The notes beneath the pieces were generated by a model. That model ran no database searches. It was not told the origin of the DNA and was given only the letters and a program-made list of their open reading frames with translations. Below, piece after piece: positions 7,591 to 8,224 of a stretch of 8,224 bases of DNA. The first letter of the stretch is position 1, and each line of letters starts with the position of its first letter. Made by a program: the position numbers and the translations under genes. The DNA is from Paracoccaceae bacterium (lineage in GTDB: Bacteria > Pseudomonadota > Alphaproteobacteria > Rhodobacterales > Rhodobacteraceae): the NCBI GenBank assembly GCA_003545125.1, contig DQCI01000016.1, positions 5,241-13,464 on the forward strand, written 5' to 3'.

Positions 7591-8214
7591 TCAGTACACG
7601 TGAAATACCGGGTGCCGCCCCGGCCTGCCCGGCTGGTAATCCATCAAGAAATGAACGCAGCGCAGGCTTTCGCGCCGTGCAATCGGGTTTCTCAAGAGCC
7701 AGTCTGCAACATCCCGGGGAAACAACCGGGGTTCGGCGCTGAAGACGACGAGATAGTCGAACACCAATTCCCGTTTGACATATTTTGCATGTTTGCCGTC
7801 AAGCAAGCGGTTCAATTCTTTGATGAACCGGTCTTGTGTCCACTGCGCAGCCGTGAAGAACGGATCATTGTAAGAGGTAGGCCGCTTGCCCGAATGCTCG
7901 GGTTTCTGCCTGTACATCTTCAGCCCGGAGATCAGGCCACCATCGACAAACTCGGCCAGCTCAACCGACACGAATTGTCCGGCGATAGTAGCAACGGCAT
8001 CGGGCGGATCAGATGCGTTCATCACGACATCCTCGACCACCAATCCCAATTGTTCTTTGGCAGCAATCGCCCATTCACCCGCCCAGCTTTGTTCGGTCGC
8101 TGCCTTACTGCCGGGTAGAACATTGTCGTTGTGCGCCCCGGCCCCCGCGTGTCCGCGTTCGTTCCAGATCTGAACGAGCTTCGCGGTCGTCTCATCGGAC
8201 CAGTCATCAGTCAT
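7591..8214 (-). CDS. Hypothetical protein of lower GC content (possibly extends past the window edge)
   Basis: A 207-aa soluble-looking protein I do not recognise; no signal peptide or membrane segment is visible. The N-terminus (W-S-D-E-T-T-A-K-L-V-Q-I-W) superficially recalls a helix-turn-helix opening but continues differently. The centre has D72, then a beta-like F-V-S-V-E-L-A-E-F-V-D (81-91). Residues 127-145 form a likely helix ending in D-G-K-H-A-K-Y, and a hydrophobic strand Y-L-V-V-F-S (154-159) follows. This acid/strand/lysine-helix/strand order loosely recalls PD-(D/E)xK-type nuclease cores, but the canonical E-x-K is absent, so this is speculation. By hand count 7741-7980 is about 52% G+C, clearly below neighbouring genes, and codon use is more relaxed, suggesting recent acquisition. 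The ATG at 8214 lacks a visible ribosome site in the 10 bases before it, and the frame stays open to the edge, so the start is uncertain. Confidence 0.72.
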   Translation of the reverse strand: MTDDWSDETTAKLVQIWNERGHAGAGAHNDNVLPGSKAATEQSWAGEWAIAAKEQLGLVVEDVVMNASDPPDAVATIAGQFVSVELAEFVDGGLISGLKMYRQKPEHSGKRPTSYNDPFFTAAQWTQDRFIKELNRLLDGKHAKYVKRELVFDYLVVFSAEPRLFPRDVADWLLRNPIARRESLRCVHFLMDYQPGRPGRHPVFHVY

Positions 8215-8224
8215 GTGCGCACCA

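Overview
The window looks like ordinary chromosomal DNA from a GC-rich alphaproteobacterium, most likely in or near the Rhodobacteraceae. I infer this from the enolase sequence, the strong G/C bias at third codon positions, and the gene types present. No rRNA, tRNA, CRISPR array, insertion sequence or phage gene was seen. No stretch of more than 300 bases lacks a gene.

Layout, left to right. (1) A truncated PhzF-family isomerase gene and a DUF1697 gene are coupled on the + strand by an ATGA overlap. (2) A TetR-family repressor on the - strand converges on them with a 15-bp tail overlap. The repressor is divergent from a classical SDR oxidoreductase. The 135-bp gap between them carries two copies of a TGACY-N3-RGTCA palindrome 22 bp apart, so this is most likely a self-regulated repressor/oxidoreductase pair. 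(3) A second SDR (retinol-dehydrogenase-like) and a YhfA-like OsmC-family protein follow on the + strand. A 27-bp tandem repeat starts inside the last codons of the OsmC gene, and two GC-rich hairpins follow it. (4) An unrecognised 314-aa membrane protein with an acidic, proline-rich N-terminus lies on the - strand. It is divergent from an EamA/DMT-type ten-helix transporter. (5) The glycolytic enolase gene eno is complete and ends at a clear rho-independent terminator. (6) A 207-aa hypothetical gene on the - strand, visibly poorer in GC than the rest, runs into the right edge.

How the genes work together: the only convincing regulatory unit is TetR plus the first SDR. The second SDR and the OsmC protein could belong to the same redox or stress-handling neighbourhood, but a 147-bp gap and the lack of a visible shared signal leave this as inference. 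Enolase is housekeeping and appears unrelated to its neighbours.

I see no convincing previously undescribed multi-gene system. The most useful leads are the paired operators, the 27-bp repeat at the OsmC stop codon, the 314-aa membrane protein, and the low-GC orphan gene at the right edge.
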